A stretch of 64,000 nt of DNA from Fulvivirga ligni (GTDB lineage Bacteria; Bacteroidota; Bacteroidia; Cytophagales; Cyclobacteriaceae), in NCBI RefSeq assembly GCF_021389935.1, contig NZ_CP089979.1, positions 1,841,001-1,905,000 of the forward strand, read 5' to 3'. Below the pieces are notes generated by a model. That model had not been told where the DNA came from, did not search any database, and worked only from the letters and a program-made list of their open reading frames with translations. This document shows positions 35,231 through 44,513 of the stretch, one piece after another; within the stretch, counting starts at the first letter, position 1, and each line of letters opens with the position of its first letter. The position numbers and the translations under genes were made by a program.

Positions 35231-35987
35231 AAAGATGAAACTAAAAATCGGGGCGAAGTTGCTGATAGCAGCCGTGGTGCTGATATCTGTTATTGGCTTT
35301 ACTAATAGCAGGCAGAGCGGCGAAGTGTGTAAAGACATAGCCATTCGTATAGCTAACCAGCATGAAAACTATTACATAGATGAGCAGGATGTAATAGCGC
35401 TTATGACTGAAAATGGTGATAGAGCTATCAAAGGAACAGATTTTAAAGAGCTGAACCTTAAGGAAATAGAGCATAGAGTAGAGCAGGAGAAGTTTATAAA
35501 ATCTGCTGAAATCTATAAGGATTTGAAAGGTAATCTGGTGGTAAAGGTTTCTTTAAGAAGGCCGGTAGCCAGAGTGATCCAAAATATGGGGCCAGATGCT
35601 TACGTGGCTGAAGATGGCAGCATGTTGCCCACTTCAGGAAAGTTTACCTCGCGAGTATTATTGATTAGCGGAGGTTATGCAAACACGCTGGTAAAGCAGG
35701 ATCTACCTGAAACTGAAGAAGGAAAGAAGGTATTTAATCTGATCAACTATATCAGTAAAGATAAGTTCTGGAGAGCCCAGATAGCTCAGATAGAGATAGA
35801 TAAAAAACTGAACGTGATACTCTACCCGCAAGTAACAAAGCAGTACGTAGAGTTAGGGCAGCCAGATAAGCTGGAGGCCAAGTTCAAAAAGCTTAAAATA
35901 TTTTACGATCGAATTTTAAAGCAGAAAGGCTGGAATACCTATGAGAGGGTAAACCTGGAGTATGAAGGGCAGATAATAGCAGAGTAG
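35223..35987 (+). CDS. ftsQ: Cell-division protein FtsQ
   Basis: Bitopic divisome scaffold protein. A basic N-terminus and one helix (residues ~11-26, KLLIAAVVLISVIGF) are followed by a POTRA-like segment that includes KEIEHRVEQEKFIKSAEIYKDLKGNLVVKV. It is divergent in sequence, as is usual for FtsQ, but the position between murC and ftsA and the length (254) support it. It overlaps murC by eight bases. Confidence 0.88.
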   Translation: MFKKMKLKIGAKLLIAAVVLISVIGFTNSRQSGEVCKDIAIRIANQHENYYIDEQDVIALMTENGDRAIKGTDFKELNLKEIEHRVEQEKFIKSAEIYKDLKGNLVVKVSLRRPVARVIQNMGPDAYVAEDGSMLPTSGKFTSRVLLISGGYANTLVKQDLPETEEGKKVFNLINYISKDKFWRAQIAQIEIDKKLNVILYPQVTKQYVELGQPDKLEAKFKKLKIFYDRILKQKGWNTYERVNLEYEGQIIAE

Positions 35988-36054
35988 AAAATCGATCTAT
36001 AGAAGGAATTAAGAAATTAGAAAACAACAACCACTTAAAAATAAATTTACAACC

Positions 36055-37362
36055 ATGGAAAATGACAAAATCGTAGTAGGGCTCGATATCGGCACCACCA
36101 AGATTTGCGCTATTGTGGGCAGGAAGAACGAATTCGGGAAGCTGGAAGTTCTTGGAATGGGTAAGGCCGAGTCAGATGGCGTTATTAGAGGAATAGTAAC
36201 AAATATTGACAAAACGGTAAACGCAATAGAGAAGGCGGTACGTGAAGCAGAAGATCAGTCTGGTATTGATATCAGAGTGGTAAATGTAGGTATTGCAGGG
36301 CAGCATATAAAGAGCTCAATTCATCATGGTAGCATCACCAGAAGCACTAATGATGATGAGATCACGATAGAAGATATTAACAGATTGAATAATGATATGT
36401 ACAGGATTGTAATACCTCCTGGCAGTGAAATTATTCATGTTATGCCACAGGATTATACTGTAGATTATGAAGACGGTATTAAAGATCCTGTAGGAATGTC
36501 TGGTGTTAAATTAGAGGCAGACTTCCATATTATCACAGCACAAACCAATGCTATCAATAACATTAACAAATGTGTAAAAAGAGCTGGTTTGGAGATAGAG
36601 CATCTTATTCTGGAGCCTTTAGCTTCCAGTATGGCTGTGCTTAGTGATGAAGAAAAAGAGGCTGGAATATGCCTTATAGATATAGGTGGTGGTACTACAG
36701 ATATTGCTATTTTCCATGATAACATTATACGCCACACCGCAGTAATTCCTTTCGGGGGTAACATTATCACATCAGACATTAAGCAAGGATGTATGGTAAT
36801 GCAGCACCAGGCGGAACTACTTAAAACTAAATTTGGTAAGGCTATAGCTGAAGAGGCTAGCCCTAATGAAATTGTTTCTATTCCAGGTATCAGAAACCGT
36901 GCTCCAAAGGAAATATCAGTGAAGAATTTGGCGCACATTATTGAAGCTAGAATGGAGGAAATAATAGAACTGGCTCATACTGAGATTATTACCTCAGGTT
37001 TTGAGAACAGACTAGCTGGTGGTATTGTAATCACCGGTGGTGGTGGGCAGCTGAGCTGTCTTAAGCAACTCGTAGAGTATATGACTGGTATGGATGCCAG
37101 AATTGGTTATCCTAACGAGCATCTTGGCAGGAGCAAGGTGGACATAGTGAAGAGTCCTATGTATGCTACTTCTGTTGGGTTGGTACTATCTGGTTTCCGT
37201 GCTATTGATGAGCGCGAAAACAGATACAATGAAGTGAAAGTGTCCGGCCGTCCCGGAGTACAACAGAAGAAAAAAATTGGAGGAGGAGACTTCTTCAGCA
37301 AGATTTTAAACAAAACCAAAGGTCTTTTAATAGACGATCTTGACGGTAAGAGCGATTATTAA
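36055..37362 (+). CDS. ftsA: Cell-division protein FtsA
   Basis: Actin-like ATPase that ties FtsZ filaments to the membrane. The phosphate-1 motif VGLDIGTTKICAIVG is at the start; phosphate-2 (ICLIDIGGGTTDIAIF) and the adenosine motif (GGIVITGGGGQLS) follow. The C-terminal end carries an amphipathic helix (GDFFSKILNKTKGLL), the expected membrane-binding tail, followed by a short acidic end. 435 residues. A 67-base gap separates it from ftsQ. Confidence 0.96.
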   Translation: MENDKIVVGLDIGTTKICAIVGRKNEFGKLEVLGMGKAESDGVIRGIVTNIDKTVNAIEKAVREAEDQSGIDIRVVNVGIAGQHIKSSIHHGSITRSTNDDEITIEDINRLNNDMYRIVIPPGSEIIHVMPQDYTVDYEDGIKDPVGMSGVKLEADFHIITAQTNAINNINKCVKRAGLEIEHLILEPLASSMAVLSDEEKEAGICLIDIGGGTTDIAIFHDNIIRHTAVIPFGGNIITSDIKQGCMVMQHQAELLKTKFGKAIAEEASPNEIVSIPGIRNRAPKEISVKNLAHIIEARMEEIIELAHTEIITSGFENRLAGGIVITGGGGQLSCLKQLVEYMTGMDARIGYPNEHLGRSKVDIVKSPMYATSVGLVLSGFRAIDERENRYNEVKVSGRPGVQQKKKIGGGDFFSKILNKTKGLLIDDLDGKSDY

Positions 37363-37401
37363 GAAGACATAACAATTTGCAACCACTAAACAAGAAATAC
37401 T

Positions 37402-38976
37402 ATGTCTGAAAACGCATATAAATTTGAAATGCCAAAACACCACAAATCGATCATAAAAGTGATTGGTGTGGGTGGCGGCGGAAGTAACGCTGTAAACCAC
37501 ATGTTTAGCCAGGGCATTAAAGATGTGGAATTTGTAGTATGTAATACAGATTCGCAAGCTTTAAAAACCAGCTCTGTTCCAGGTAAAATTCAGATAGGTG
37601 TAAACCTTACTGAAGGTCTGGGTGCTGGAGCTAACCCTGAAGTGGGTAAAAACGCTGCTTTAGAAAGCAAAGAAGATATAAGAGATTTATTAGGTAATGA
37701 TACCAAAATGGTATTCATCACCGCCGGAATGGGTGGAGGTACCGGTACTGGTGCAGCGCCTGTTATAGCTAAAATAGCTAAGGAGATGGACATCCTTACA
37801 GTGGGGATAGTTACGGCTCCTTTCGGTTTTGAAGGTAAGAAAAAAGCTAACCAGGCAGAATCAGGGATCAACGCTTTAAAAGAAAGCTGTGATACTGTGT
37901 TGGTTATATTAAATGATAAACTAAGAGAGATTTTTGGAAACCTTTCTATAGGTAGTGCTTTTGCTCAGGCGGATAATGTGTTGACCACAGCCGCCAAAGG
38001 TATAGCAGAAATTATTACGGTAGCAGGTTATGTAAACGTCGATTTTCAAGATGTTAGAACAGTAATGCACAATGCTGGTGCGGCTGTTATGGGATCTGCC
38101 GAAACTAAAGGTGAAAACAGAGCTAGAAAGGCTGCTGAAGAGGCATTAGCTTCGCCTTTATTGGATAACAAAGACATCCTTGGTGCTCAGAAAATATTGC
38201 TTTCCATTATATCTGGTGAGCAGGCTGAGTTACAAATGGATGAGCTTACTGAAATCACAGAATACATCCAGGAGCAAGCTGGTGACGATGCTGAGGTGAT
38301 CTTCGGTCACGGTGTAGACCCTGACTTGGGAGATAGTATCAGAGTGACAGTAATTGCTACAGGCTTTGATCATGATCAGGCATACCTGCCTCAAAACAGA
38401 CCTTCTAAAATGGCTGAGCACCCTCAGGAAGAGGAGAGAAAGGTGTATGATCTTGATGCTAATAAGCAGATCACTATGTTCGAAGTGGACAATACAGTGA
38501 ATCATGCCAAGCAGGAGATGAGCAAGAGAAATATTAACGACGGTAACAACGCATCAGACAATCGTTTTGCTGAGCCTGATAGAAGCTATTCTTTCACCAG
38601 CCCGGTAAACTCAGATTTTAATGATGACGATGGTGACGACGGTCTTTTCTCTGAGCTAGAGGATGAGTTCGAATTCATGCAAGATGATTCTGATCAGCGC
38701 ATCAATGATGATGGCATGATGGACGTGAATAAGAACACCAAAGATGTAATGCGTAAAAAAGCTCAGGACAGAATAGACAGACTTAAAGGTCTGCATAAAG
38801 CTGACATGGGAGCTGAAGAGTTTAAGGAAAAATTAGATGTGCCTGCTTACTTGAGAAAGGATATCAGGTTACAAAACGTGCCTCACTCATCTGAGCCTCA
38901 CGTGTCTAAGTATAACTTAAATGATGATAATCAGATATTAGGAAACAATAGATTCCTACACGATAATGTTGATTAA
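37402..38976 (+). CDS. ftsZ: Cell-division GTPase FtsZ
   Basis: Tubulin-like GTPase that forms the division ring. The tubulin signature GGGTGTG is at residues 111-117, with GVGGGGSNAVNHM near the N-terminus and the synergy loop NVDFQDVRTVM. The protein is long (524) because of a linker of about 150 disordered, acidic residues after ~340. A conserved tail motif DVPAYLRKD lies near the end, followed by a further ~35 residues, as in other Bacteroidota. Last gene of the dcw cluster. Confidence 0.97.
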   Translation: MSENAYKFEMPKHHKSIIKVIGVGGGGSNAVNHMFSQGIKDVEFVVCNTDSQALKTSSVPGKIQIGVNLTEGLGAGANPEVGKNAALESKEDIRDLLGNDTKMVFITAGMGGGTGTGAAPVIAKIAKEMDILTVGIVTAPFGFEGKKKANQAESGINALKESCDTVLVILNDKLREIFGNLSIGSAFAQADNVLTTAAKGIAEIITVAGYVNVDFQDVRTVMHNAGAAVMGSAETKGENRARKAAEEALASPLLDNKDILGAQKILLSIISGEQAELQMDELTEITEYIQEQAGDDAEVIFGHGVDPDLGDSIRVTVIATGFDHDQAYLPQNRPSKMAEHPQEEERKVYDLDANKQITMFEVDNTVNHAKQEMSKRNINDGNNASDNRFAEPDRSYSFTSPVNSDFNDDDGDDGLFSELEDEFEFMQDDSDQRINDDGMMDVNKNTKDVMRKKAQDRIDRLKGLHKADMGAEEFKEKLDVPAYLRKDIRLQNVPHSSEPHVSKYNLNDDNQILGNNRFLHDNVD

Positions 38977-39082
38977 AGATCACTGATTGACATGGCAGCG
39001 CAACCGGCTTGCTTCCAATTTTGTAGTGGTTGTTGGTTGTAAATTTTTTGGCCGGTGCTGTAGTGTCATCTTTTTCAACTAG

Positions 39083-39113
39083 ACCTCCGGGGTGCGCCCC
39101 AGGAGGTTTTTTT
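39083..39113 (+). terminator. Terminator of the dcw cluster
   Basis: GC-rich hairpin: ACCTCCGGGG (39083-39092) pairs with CCCC (39097-39100) and GGAGGT (39102-39107) with one bulged A, loop of four, then seven Ts. The strongest terminator in the window. Confidence 0.9.
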
Positions 39114-39121
39114 ATTTCTAT

Positions 39122-39652
39122 CTAAAAGGCGATAAGTTTTTCTGCTTGGTCTGTTAGAAGCTGGGTGTAAAGCTCATTTACAATGCTTCCATCCTGAAAA
39201 TGCTGGTTGATGTGAGATAACTTAGGCTTTTGTGCCAACACATGCATGCCGCAGTAGTTAAAGATGTCAGTAAGGTGGCTAAGCGCCATGCCAGCACCCT
39301 GAATACCAGATGATACACCCACCAAAGCACATTTCTTATTGGTGAAGCTATCCGGATACTGTAAGCCATCTATAAAGGTCTTGAGCACTCCTGGGAAAGA
39401 GCCATTATATTCAGGAACAATAAAAACAAACTTTTGGCTGCTCAGCATTACTTTTCTGAAGTGATTGAAATCCTTGTTCATTCCGGCCTTTTCATACAGC
39501 GCAGAAAAAGCAAAGTCAGCAGGCAATTCGGTTAGATCTAGCAGTTCGCTGCTAACTCCTAAACCATCTAAAATTTCCTGGTATATAGTAGCTATTTTAT
39601 AAGATACAGAGTCAATTCTGTTAGTTCCGCATATAATTATGATCTTCTCCAT
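39122..39652 (-). CDS. NADPH-dependent FMN reductase family protein
   Basis: Flavodoxin-fold NAD(P)H:FMN or quinone oxidoreductase. The FMN phosphate-binding start (IIIICGTNRIDSVSYKIA), FIVPEYNGSFPGVLKTFIDGL and ALVGVSSGIQGAGMAL are family features. 176 residues, no signal, so cytosolic. Last gene of the minus-strand group that begins with nfeD; one base separates it from the DUF2807 gene. Confidence 0.88.
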   Translation of the reverse strand: MEKIIIICGTNRIDSVSYKIATIYQEILDGLGVSSELLDLTELPADFAFSALYEKAGMNKDFNHFRKVMLSSQKFVFIVPEYNGSFPGVLKTFIDGLQYPDSFTNKKCALVGVSSGIQGAGMALSHLTDIFNYCGMHVLAQKPKLSHINQHFQDGSIVNELYTQLLTDQAEKLIAF

Positions 39653-39653
39653 T

Positions 39654-40406
39654 TTATTGGGTTTGGTCTATTAGTTCGCCTAAATTTCTATCCTCTATTT
39701 CAATCAATTTAGGTCTTGATCCTCTTAATATAATATTTCCTGAAGAGAGAATGCTCCCTGTTAAAGTATCAGAAACATTTACTATAATGTCATTAGATCC
39801 TCTGTTGGTCACATTCGCATTTCTTGTTTTTAAATTTTCACCTTCAAATCTCCCATCACCAGCGGCAAAGAATATTCTAAATTCATCCGTGAGGCCATCC
39901 ACACGAAAGTTTGACAGGCTATTAGTTACCACTCCGAAGTAGTTAGTTTCAATAGTAAGATCGAAATCGCCACTTCTATCTTCGCAAGATACGCTCAATC
40001 GGTCTAGTTTTAAGGTATCAATAGAGGACACAGTTCCGTCTCCATTGTTGATAATGTTATTGATGTCGGGGGTGTAGATAGTCACTTCTGGAAAACCATA
40101 GCTTCTTACCCATTTGCAACCTAGGTTGTTGGTTAAGTATAAAACACCGCCTTCGTCTACAGAATAGGCTATATCGTTAATCAGGTTACTGCCGACCGTG
40201 AGTTCTACCCTTTGCTCGCTGGCTTGTTTAATGAATACATTTAAACTGTTGGTGATCTCAATCTTTTCAAAAGCATCTACTTCCAGCTCTACAGTGGTTG
40301 TATTTCCTGCTTTTTTCAGGCAATCAGGAGCGCTGTCATTATCGCATTGAGCAAATAAGGATAGAATAGCTACAAAGGTCAATATGTTGAATAATACCTT
40401 TCTCAT
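39654..40406 (-). CDS. DUF2807 (GIN-domain) lipoprotein
   Basis: A lipoprotein signal ends in a lipobox with Cys21 (SLFAQC), followed by DNDSAPD. The remaining ~225 residues read as a right-handed beta-helix or repeated strand fold of the GIN/DUF2807 type (FEKIEITNSLNVFIKQ, then GDGTVSSIDTLKLDRLSVSC). Members are envelope proteins found in many Bacteroidota, often next to signalling or stress genes. Its start overlaps the PagL-like gene by four bases. Confidence 0.82.
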   Translation of the reverse strand: MRKVLFNILTFVAILSLFAQCDNDSAPDCLKKAGNTTTVELEVDAFEKIEITNSLNVFIKQASEQRVELTVGSNLINDIAYSVDEGGVLYLTNNLGCKWVRSYGFPEVTIYTPDINNIINNGDGTVSSIDTLKLDRLSVSCEDRSGDFDLTIETNYFGVVTNSLSNFRVDGLTDEFRIFFAAGDGRFEGENLKTRNANVTNRGSNDIIVNVSDTLTGSILSSGNIILRGSRPKLIEIEDRNLGELIDQTQ

Positions 40407-41515
40407 TTAAATCTATATCCTATTCCAAATTCAAATGCCTCTGCTTTGGCTCCATGTGATTTTAAAAGGATGGAAGTGTACATCTTATTTTTAAAATACC
40501 TTCTTAAACCGATCCTTAAATACATTTTGCCAAAGTAATCGTATTCATCAAACACATAATAACCAGCCTGTGTAAGCACTGAAAGCCTACTAACAAATAG
40601 CTCATGGCTAAATGCTACTCCCAGTCGCATCCAGCTGGGCTTATTAGGCTCATCCATGAGATGCCAGTCATACTTTATATCCTCTCTCATAGATAACGAC
40701 CCAAACCATTCTACAGCCAGACCTAAGGCACTTTTATGGTTTAGTCGTTTATCAACCGTTCCTGAGAGTACAAAAAACGGATGCTGACCAGTACCTTGTC
40801 TGGAATAGGCGTGCATGCCAGAGGCTAATGTGGCGGTAAATCCTACAGACCTCTCGGCCTTAGGTTCGTCCTTGAAAATATACTCTTTGGGCTGGTAGTT
40901 AAACTTGTAAGCGATGCCTGCATTAGCCGAAACGATGTTAATGCCAGAGTTCGGCTTTTTCAGTGATCCATTTGAGAAGTGGGTCAATGATATTGAGCTT
41001 AAAAAGAATAGCTGCGGAGTAACTTCTCTCCTGTAGCCGGCTTCAAATAAAACGGCGCCGTTAATGTCAGTGCTAAGCAGATTGTTTTTGTTATTGGTTT
41101 CCCGGTCATATTTTTCAGTATTATACTCTGCTCCAAAGCCAATAGTGTAATGAAATTGATTCTTAGCTTGCTTATTCTTATTGATATATGCTTTGTAATG
41201 AGGTATAATAGCTATTGACTTTCCTATTACAGGGTTTTTATAATCCAGGTAAATGGCAGTAAAACCAATATCAGGAAAATTATACCGTTGTTGCCATGGT
41301 TTTCCACCATAGGTCTCACGATCAAAGTCTATTCTTAAGCCAACTGGGTGGTGGGTTATCAGGTGCGATATACCAGCCTTATGCTCAAAGATAAAACCAC
41401 CTATATATTCTGCACTAATGATCTTATTATCATGACCTTTAAACTGACCGGAGCAGAGCCTGGGCAAACTGAAAAGGCAAATCATTACTAAAACCACTTT
41501 GGTTGACTGCATCAT
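40403..41515 (-). CDS. PagL-like acyloxyacyl hydrolase (lipid A 3-O-deacylase family)
   Basis: Outer-membrane beta-barrel with a signal peptide (cut near SLPRLCSGQ). The catalytic His-x-Ser motif of PagL is visible as THFSNGS, with His179 and Ser181. It is about twice the length (370) of the classical enzyme and has extra strands, as in the Bacteroidota branch. It probably trims an ester-linked acyl chain from lipid A. Coding next to kdsB (KDO activation) supports an LPS role. Alternative: a barrel that kept the motif but changed function. Confidence 0.75.
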   Translation of the reverse strand: MMQSTKVVLVMICLFSLPRLCSGQFKGHDNKIISAEYIGGFIFEHKAGISHLITHHPVGLRIDFDRETYGGKPWQQRYNFPDIGFTAIYLDYKNPVIGKSIAIIPHYKAYINKNKQAKNQFHYTIGFGAEYNTEKYDRETNNKNNLLSTDINGAVLFEAGYRREVTPQLFFLSSISLTHFSNGSLKKPNSGINIVSANAGIAYKFNYQPKEYIFKDEPKAERSVGFTATLASGMHAYSRQGTGQHPFFVLSGTVDKRLNHKSALGLAVEWFGSLSMREDIKYDWHLMDEPNKPSWMRLGVAFSHELFVSRLSVLTQAGYYVFDEYDYFGKMYLRIGLRRYFKNKMYTSILLKSHGAKAEAFEFGIGYRFK

Positions 41516-41536
41516 AAGGAGAAAAAGGCCTTTGGT

Positions 41537-42274
41537 TTAACTGAGGAAAGGTTTTAGTTTCTCCAAATCTTCCGGCGTATCAATGCCAATAGAGTCATAG
41601 CTGGTTTCAGCTACTTGAATAGCATAACCATTTTCAATCCATCTGAGCTGCTCCAGAGATTCGGCTTTTTCCAGTGAAGACACACCTAGTTGAGTTATTT
41701 GCTCCAAAACATCCGTTCTGTAGGCATAAATCCCAATATGTCGGTAATAACTATGCTGATTAAGCCAGTCATCTTTTTCATGATTCCTGTTGTATGGTAG
41801 AGGAGTTCTGCTGAAATATATGGCTTGTTTAGTATTGTTGAAGATCACTTTTACCACGTTAGGGTTAAATACATCTTCAGAGCTGTCTATTTTCTTAATA
41901 AGTGTCCCCAGCTGAGTTTCTCCATCTAACATTTCAGCTACCAAATTGATCTGTTCAGGTGCTATAAAAGGCTCATCACCTTGAATGTTAATGACATAGT
42001 CATACGTAGAGCCTTGTTGCTGAAGGGCTTCGTAACATCTATCCGTACCACTCTGATGGTCTTCTGAGGTCATGACTACTTCACCACCAAAGCTTATTAT
42101 CTCTTCATAAATAGCTTCATGATCTGTAGCTACCACCACTTCACTGAGCATAGAAGCCTTCTTAGCTTGTTCGTAAACCCTGCGTACCATCGTTTTACCA
42201 CCAATATCGGCTAATGCCTTGGCTGGAAAGCGGGTGGATCCATACCTTGCTGGAATAATTCCCAGTATCTTCAT
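41537..42274 (-). CDS. kdsB: 3-deoxy-manno-octulosonate cytidylyltransferase
   Basis: Activates KDO as CMP-KDO for LPS inner-core synthesis. The N-terminal nucleotide motif IIPARYGSTRFPAKAL is diagnostic, with QGDEPFIAPEQI and SIGIDTPEDLEKL further on. 245 residues is normal. Its start overlaps the end of nfeD by four bases. Confidence 0.95.
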   Translation of the reverse strand: MKILGIIPARYGSTRFPAKALADIGGKTMVRRVYEQAKKASMLSEVVVATDHEAIYEEIISFGGEVVMTSEDHQSGTDRCYEALQQQGSTYDYVINIQGDEPFIAPEQINLVAEMLDGETQLGTLIKKIDSSEDVFNPNVVKVIFNNTKQAIYFSRTPLPYNRNHEKDDWLNQHSYYRHIGIYAYRTDVLEQITQLGVSSLEKAESLEQLRWIENGYAIQVAETSYDSIGIDTPEDLEKLKPFLS

Positions 42275-43623
42275 TCGTTAACTTTTACTTTAAGAGACGT
42301 TCCTTCATTGCTGGTAACTATTATGGGGGTGCCTTTTTCTATGTACTCGCCTCTGGTATAAGCATCATATACTTCACCTTCAATGAGCACTTTGCCACTT
42401 GGTCTAAGAATGGTATAAGCCTCTCCTGTTTTACCTACTAATGATACTTCATTGAAGTTAGAAGTAAAGCCTTCTTCTCTTCCCATGGTATCTGTCAGTG
42501 CTATTCTGGCAAATGCTTTTGATTCTGTAAACCGCACGCCGCCAATAAATAAAACGGCCAGACTTCCCAAAAATCCTCCTAAAGTAGCTGCTAGAGCCAG
42601 TAGGAGTTCGTTACTACCCACAAAGCTAAAATTAAATAGATCATTATTCAGCATTACGAGAACTAATGAACTCAAAGTAAAGGTAATACCGAGCACACCA
42701 GCTACTCCGAAGCCAGGAATCACAAAAACTTCCATGGCGATGAGTATTATTCCTATGAAGAAGCAGATGATCTCCCAGTTTTCGGCCAGGCCATTCAGGT
42801 AATAAGGAACAAAGTATAAAACAGCGGCAATTATGGCCGCCAATATAGGGAATCCTATGCCAGGTGATTGTAATTCAAAATAAATGCCCCCAATGATAAC
42901 CAGGATCAAAAGTCCACTGATAAATGGGTTGAGAAATACTGAAATGATCTGCTCGGTGGCATCTAGCTCGTAAGTCTCAATGTCATAATTGGTTACGCCA
43001 TTCCTTTCTAATATTTCATCTATAGAATTGACTTTTCCTTCGCAAAATCCCCATTTAATAGCTTCTGAAGTAGAGAATGTGATCACCTGACCGGCCTCAG
43101 ATACGCTATCTACTGCCAGATTCTGATCTACCATAGCCTCAGCTATTTTTGGATCTCTACCTTTTTCTTCAGCTATTGATCGCATGGTACTTCTCATATA
43201 AGATTGATACTTATCCGGAGCTGCTACCCCATCAGAAGTCACCACCGTGGCAGCACCAATATTAGCGCCGGGAGACATGTAAATACTGTCGCAAGCAATA
43301 GAGATTAGAGCCCCTGCTGATGCCGCATCTTTATTGATAAAGACCCAAACGGGCTTTTTAAAATTCAGAATGTTTTCTACTATGTCCTTGGCATCTGTTA
43401 CGGCACCTCCATAGGTATCCATTTCTATAATTACATAATCTGCCTTTATGTCTTCTGCGTGTTCCAAACTTAATTCTACATAGCGGTTCATGCGCGGATC
43501 AATTTCTGCTTTTATCTCCATTTTCATGACTTTAGCCATGGTAGAGTCCTGAGCAAAACTGATAAATGGTGTGGCAACTATGAACAATATGTTAAGAAGC
43601 CAGTATATCTTTCGTATTATCAC
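42271..43623 (-). CDS. NfeD-type membrane serine protease (ClpP/SppA class)
   Basis: N-terminal signal or anchor (LLNILFIVATPFISFAQ), then a ClpP-like protease domain with GGAVTDAKDI and the catalytic serine Ser102 in DAASAGALISI, four membrane helices (about residues 230-370), and a C-terminal OB-fold NfeD domain (VGKTGEAYTILRPSGKVLIEG). Family members partner with stomatin-like SPFH proteins in membrane quality control; no stomatin gene is next to it here. The start is GTG at 43623, with no ATG ahead of the signal peptide. Confidence 0.9.
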   Translation of the reverse strand: MIIRKIYWLLNILFIVATPFISFAQDSTMAKVMKMEIKAEIDPRMNRYVELSLEHAEDIKADYVIIEMDTYGGAVTDAKDIVENILNFKKPVWVFINKDAASAGALISIACDSIYMSPGANIGAATVVTSDGVAAPDKYQSYMRSTMRSIAEEKGRDPKIAEAMVDQNLAVDSVSEAGQVITFSTSEAIKWGFCEGKVNSIDEILERNGVTNYDIETYELDATEQIISVFLNPFISGLLILVIIGGIYFELQSPGIGFPILAAIIAAVLYFVPYYLNGLAENWEIICFFIGIILIAMEVFVIPGFGVAGVLGITFTLSSLVLVMLNNDLFNFSFVGSNELLLALAATLGGFLGSLAVLFIGGVRFTESKAFARIALTDTMGREEGFTSNFNEVSLVGKTGEAYTILRPSGKVLIEGEVYDAYTRGEYIEKGTPIIVTSNEGTSLKVKVNE

Positions 43624-43644
43624 TTTTTTGAGTTATTAATGCCT

Positions 43645-43652
43645 TAATTTTG
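43645..43652 (+). promoter_or_regulatory. -7 promoter element (TAATTTTG) before the DUF4905 gene
   Basis: Perfect TAnnTTTG match, 24 bases before the GTG start, in the 53-base divergent gap between nfeD and the DUF4905 gene. Confidence 0.6.
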
Positions 43653-43676
43653 TTAAAATAACAAATAAATAAGCAC

Positions 43677-44468
43677 GTGAGAAAACTCCCACTTAAATTT
43701 TCATATTTATCTGAGGGTAAGATCTGGAATATCATATCTGCTTTTGGTAGTGATTATATGCTACTGGAAATCAGGCATCCTGATGAGCTTCTGGCGCAGT
43801 ACTATCTGCTTGATTTGGAAAATAATGAATGGCTGATAGAAGGGCTCACATTTGAAGAGAAGTGGTGGATCAGCGCCTCTTATGTCTATGAAAATGTAAT
43901 CCTGTTTTATACCTATGGCGGAAAGGATAATCCTGACTATAAAGACTTTTTTGCTTACGATGTGTCTGGTAAGAAAATCCTTTGGACCAAAGAAGAAGTA
44001 CGGTTGCTTCAAACGGGCAATAACCATCTCTTACTAGGGAAAAAAGGCGAGGAAGATCCTTTTATTGTTGATTTTAGAACTGGTAATACCGTGGCTGCTA
44101 CTACGGAAGAGGAAATAGAAAATATTCCGATAATACAGCCGTTCTACTACCAGCAGGATTCGCCTCATTTTCATACGGTGAGTAAATTCCTAAAATCAAG
44201 GCTGGCCATAGGGATAGTGAAAGGAGCTCATTACTTTGAGAATGAGCAATTTATAGTTGTTTCATATTATTATAATGAAGAGGAAACTCTAAATAATAAG
44301 CTCATAGTTCTGGATAGAAAGGGCAATATTTATTTAAATGAGTTAATTGGGCAAAAATTGCCAGGAATAGCTGATGATACCTTCTTCGTTTATGATGATA
44401 AGCTTATTTTTGTTAAAGATAATTCTGAGCTTTTTATATATCATTTACGAATAGATAACGTTAACTAG
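43677..44468 (+). CDS. DUF4905 family protein
   Basis: 263-residue soluble protein with a beta-propeller-like strand pattern (NIISAFGSDYMLLEIRHP, then VILFYTYGGKDNPDYKDFFAYD). There is no signal peptide. It matches the Bacteroidota DUF4905 family as far as I can judge; function unknown. The start is GTG at 43677; no ATG lies before the conserved KLPLKFSYLSEGKIW part. The LysM gene follows 45 bases later on the same strand. Confidence 0.8.
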   Translation: MRKLPLKFSYLSEGKIWNIISAFGSDYMLLEIRHPDELLAQYYLLDLENNEWLIEGLTFEEKWWISASYVYENVILFYTYGGKDNPDYKDFFAYDVSGKKILWTKEEVRLLQTGNNHLLLGKKGEEDPFIVDFRTGNTVAATTEEEIENIPIIQPFYYQQDSPHFHTVSKFLKSRLAIGIVKGAHYFENEQFIVVSYYYNEEETLNNKLIVLDRKGNIYLNELIGQKLPGIADDTFFVYDDKLIFVKDNSELFIYHLRIDNVN

Positions 44469-44513
44469 TTTAGTGTTTATAATTTATCCGGTTTAATAAT
44501 TTTCAAAAGGGGA

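Noticed and set aside
36465-36938. 157-codon minus-strand frame in ftsA
   Set aside because: Lies fully antisense to a well-supported gene; no separate start signal.
38990-39043. 16-codon ATG frame after ftsZ
   Set aside because: Too short, rich in Cys and Gln, and without any start signal; it sits in the 3' untranslated part before the terminator.
41524-41533. AAAGGCCTTT palindrome between the PagL-like gene and kdsB as a terminator
   Set aside because: Perfect palindrome without a loop and no proper T-run; the genes look cotranscribed.
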